DNA of 63,293 bases from an uncultured Pseudomonadota bacterium (lineage in GTDB: Bacteria; Pseudomonadota; Gammaproteobacteria; Steroidobacterales; Steroidobacteraceae). Shown piece after piece: positions 61,210 to 63,293 of the stretch. Position numbers and translations under genes: made by a program. The stretch spans positions 1 to 63,293 of the forward strand of contig CAIPVV010000038.1 in assembly GCA_903868595.1 (NCBI GenBank), given 5' to 3'. The number at the start of each line of letters is the position of its first letter. Position 1 is the stretch's first letter. Under the pieces are notes generated by a model, which was given only the letters and a program-made list of their open reading frames with translations, did no database searches and had not been told where the DNA came from.

Positions 61210-63293
61210 GCGGCTCCCTGCACGGCGCCGTAGCGGGCGACCGGCAGCTTGCCGTCACGGGTGGCCTGCAGCGAGGGCGCGCGACGCACCAGCGCATCGA
61301 TCTGGTACATCGGCACGTCCACCACCGCAGCGTCCGCCGGCAGCGTCGCCGCGCGCGGCGTCGACGCCGCCGCGGCCGACTGGCCGGCGCTGGCCTCGAT
61401 GAGCGCGCGCAGGTCGGCGCGCACGTCCTCGGAGGTCTGCTGCTCGAAGCCCTGAAGGCCCAGCAGGTTGCCCAGCACGCGCAGCACCTTCCAGCCCGGA
61501 CGCGCCTCGCCCACAGGCTGGGCGACGCCGGCGAAGCTCTGCCACTCCCCCTCCAGGCTCACGTAGGTTCCCGAGGTCTCGGCAAAGCTGCCGATCGGCA
61601 GCAGTACCGTCGCGCAGGCCTTGAGCTCCTCGCTCTCGTAGGGCGTCAGCGCGACCACGAATTTCGCGCCCGCCAGGGCAGCGGCGGCGCCGGCCTGCAA
61701 CGAATCCGCGCCCGGCTCCACTCCGAGCAGCACGTAGCTGTGGAGGCTCTGCTGCAGCATGGCGGCGGCGCTGAGGCCCGTCGCGCCGGAAGCCGTGCCC
61801 GCCGCACCCCGCGCCGGCAGCACGCCGGCCAGGTACGCACCGGCGGCATTGGCGCCCTCGGCCAGCACGCCCAGGCTCGCACCGGTGGCCGCGGCCAAGG
61901 CCGTGGCCAGCGAGCGCAGCGCCGCATAGGCGGGATGACGGATCGCCAGCGCGCCCAGCCAGATGGCCTTGCGCTCGGCGCCCTTGAGCTGGGCCGCCAC
62001 GTCGCGGTGGCGCTGCTCCACGACGACGCCTGCAGGCGCAGCGCCCTCGGTCGCTGCCGCCAGCACGGCCGCCAGCTCCACCAGCTGCTGCGCCGGCGAG
62101 GCGACGCTGTAGCTGGAGACCGGGAAGAGGTACTCAAAGCGTGCCGGGTTGATGAAGGAGACCTTGGCGCCGCCGCGCACCGCGGCCTTGCGCACGCGGT
62201 TGGCCAGCAACGGGATCTCGTGGCGCAGGTTGGACCCGACGACCAGCAGGGCCTGCAGCTCATCCACTGCCGCCACGGGCAGGCCCAGTTGCGGCTGCAC
62301 CGGGTCCTCGGCATCGGCCGAGAAGTCCACCTGCCGCAGCCGGTGGTCGACATTGGCGCAGGAGAGCCCGCTCGCGATGCGCGACAACAGCGTCAGCTCC
62401 TCCACCGTGGAGGACGGGTTGGCCAGGAAGCCCAGGCTGTCGCGCGGCGCGGCCTTGAGGCCCTCCGCCACGGCATTCAGTGCCGTCTGCCAGTCGACCT
62501 TCTTCCAGACGCCATTCTCGCGCAGCATCGGGGCGGTCAGCCGGTCGGCGCTATAGACGCCCTCGTAGCTGAAGCGGTCGCGGTCGGAGATCCAGGTCTC
62601 GTTGATCAGGTCGTTCTGGCGCGGAACCACTCGCATGAGCTTGCCGCGCAGGATGTGGCCGTAGAGGTTGCTACCCAGGCCGTCGTGCGGGGACACCAGC
62701 GCCTGCTGCGTCATCTCCCAGGAGCGCGCGCGGAAGCGAAACGGCTTGCTGTTCAGGGCGCCCACCGGGCAGAGGTCGATGATGTTGCCGGAGAGCTCGT
62801 GATCGACGCTCTTCTCGATGTAGGTGCCGATCTCGTTGTGCTCGCCCCGACCGGTCGTGCCGAGTTCCGGGATACCGGCGATGTCCTGCCCGAAGCGCAC
62901 GCAACGCGTGCAGTGGATGCAGCGCGTCATGTCGGTGGAGACCAACGGCCCCAGGTTCTTGTCCTTCACGACGCGCTTGCGCTCGTGGAAGCGGGAGATG
63001 TCGCGGCCAAAACCCATGGCCAGGTCCTGCAGCTCGCACTCGCCGCCCTGATCGCAGATCGGGCAGTCCAGCGGGTGGTTGATCAGGAGGAATTCCATCA
63101 CCGAGCGCTGGGCCGCGATGGCCTTGGGCGAACGGGTGTGGATGACCATCCCCTCGGCAACCGGGGTCGCGCAGCCAATCTGCGGCTTGGGCATCCAGTT
63201 GATCTCAGGGGCGCCGCTGGGGCCAATGATCGGCTTGCGGTCGGGACCGAGCCGGGGAAGGCCGATCTCGACGAGGCACATGCGGCAGAGATC
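61206..63293 (-). CDS. nuoG: NADH-quinone oxidoreductase subunit G (5' end beyond window)
   Basis: Peripheral-arm subunit of complex I with several iron-sulfur clusters. About 695 residues are visible. The frame is open to the right edge, where [11 protein letters not shown] is the end of the N-terminal [2Fe-2S] ferredoxin-like domain, so the first 40 or so residues are missing. Next come the N3-type site [14 protein letters not shown] (His plus three Cys), then [14 protein letters not shown] and CPVGAL for the N4-type cluster. The rest is a molybdopterin-oxidoreductase-like domain, degenerate as is usual, ending in [11 protein letters not shown]. It is the first nuo gene visible. Confidence 0.96.
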   Translation of the reverse strand, partial: DLCRMCLVEIGLPRLGPDRKPIIGPSGAPEINWMPKPQIGCATPVAEGMVIHTRSPKAIAAQRSVMEFLLINHPLDCPICDQGGECELQDLAMGFGRDISRFHERKRVVKDKNLGPLVSTDMTRCIHCTRCVRFGQDIAGIPELGTTGRGEHNEIGTYIEKSVDHELSGNIIDLCPVGALNSKPFRFRARSWEMTQQALVSPHDGLGSNLYGHILRGKLMRVVPRQNDLINETWISDRDRFSYEGVYSADRLTAPMLRENGVWKKVDWQTALNAVAEGLKAAPRDSLGFLANPSSTVEELTLLSRIASGLSCANVDHRLRQVDFSADAEDPVQPQLGLPVAAVDELQALLVVGSNLRHEIPLLANRVRKAAVRGGAKVSFINPARFEYLFPVSSYSVASPAQQLVELAAVLAAATEGAAPAGVVVEQRHRDVAAQLKGAERKAIWLGALAIRHPAYAALRSLATALAAATGASLGVLAEGANAAGAYLAGVLPARGAAGTASGATGLSAAAMLQQSLHSYVLLGVEPGADSLQAGAAAALAGAKFVVALTPYESEELKACATVLLPIGSFAETSGTYVSLEGEWQSFAGVAQPVGEARPGWKVLRVLGNLLGLQGFEQQTSEDVRADLRALIEASAGQSAAAASTPRAATLPADAAVVDVPMYQIDALVRRAPSLQATRDGKLPVARYGAVQGAA

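Overview
This is a GC-rich proteobacterial chromosome segment, most likely from a gammaproteobacterium of the Xanthomonadales/Nevskiales/Steroidobacterales type. The evidence is the translation block rimP-nusA-infB-rbfA-truB-rpsO-pnp at one end and nuoG-to-nuoN followed by an initiator tRNA at the other, both on the minus strand. From general knowledge, nuoN, tRNA-fMet and rimP-nusA sit next to each other in Xanthomonas-type genomes. Here they are separated by about 45 kb of accessory genes, so the middle of the window looks like a large island placed between tRNA-fMet and rimP. No integrase or attachment repeat is visible.

Layout. 1-8.2 kb: pnp (3' part off the window), rpsO, truB, rbfA, infB, nusA and rimP, with a promoter and two tandem terminator-like hairpins in the rimP leader. 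8.3-12.3 kb: exported proteins of two small families of unknown function (three DUF6152 proteins and three proteins sharing a GxWEGxxLVV motif). 11.4-19.8 kb: a TonB receptor followed by a carotenoid/lignostilbene-type oxygenase, a small Tat-exported protein, a 1022-residue fusion of three NTF2/SnoaL-like domains with an alpha/beta hydrolase, and a GxWEG protein. 20-24.5 kb: two convergent PQQ/haem c alcohol dehydrogenases. 24.6-31.3 kb: a VOC protein and a four-gene exported operon (degenerate metallo-beta-lactamase fold, DUF1592-type dihaem protein, DUF1552, ankyrin protein). 31.7-42 kb: more housekeeping-like genes (FabH homologue, flavin oxidoreductase, CDGSH protein, OpgB-like transferase, a third PQQ dehydrogenase, membrane proteins). 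42-48.2 kb: metallo-beta-lactamase proteins, a GMC oxidoreductase, a SnoaL protein and a MetE-like protein, with scars of a lost TonB receptor and an IS3-family element. 48.8-51.9 kb: a second TonB receptor. 52.7-53.4 kb: a Phd/PIN toxin-antitoxin pair with an operator-like dyad. 53.6-63.3 kb: tRNA-fMet and nuoN-M-L-K-J-I-H-G.

How it may work together (inference): TonB receptors import a large hydrophobic or aromatic substrate, and periplasmic oxygenase, esterase, quinohaemoprotein and GMC enzymes process it, passing electrons to cytochrome c and the respiratory chain. The substrate is unknown. No transcriptional regulator is encoded in the 45 kb. The best candidates for undescribed biology are the TonB/oxygenase/NTF2-hydrolase operon (11.4-19.8 kb) and the exported DUF1592/DUF1552/ankyrin operon (25.1-31.3 kb).
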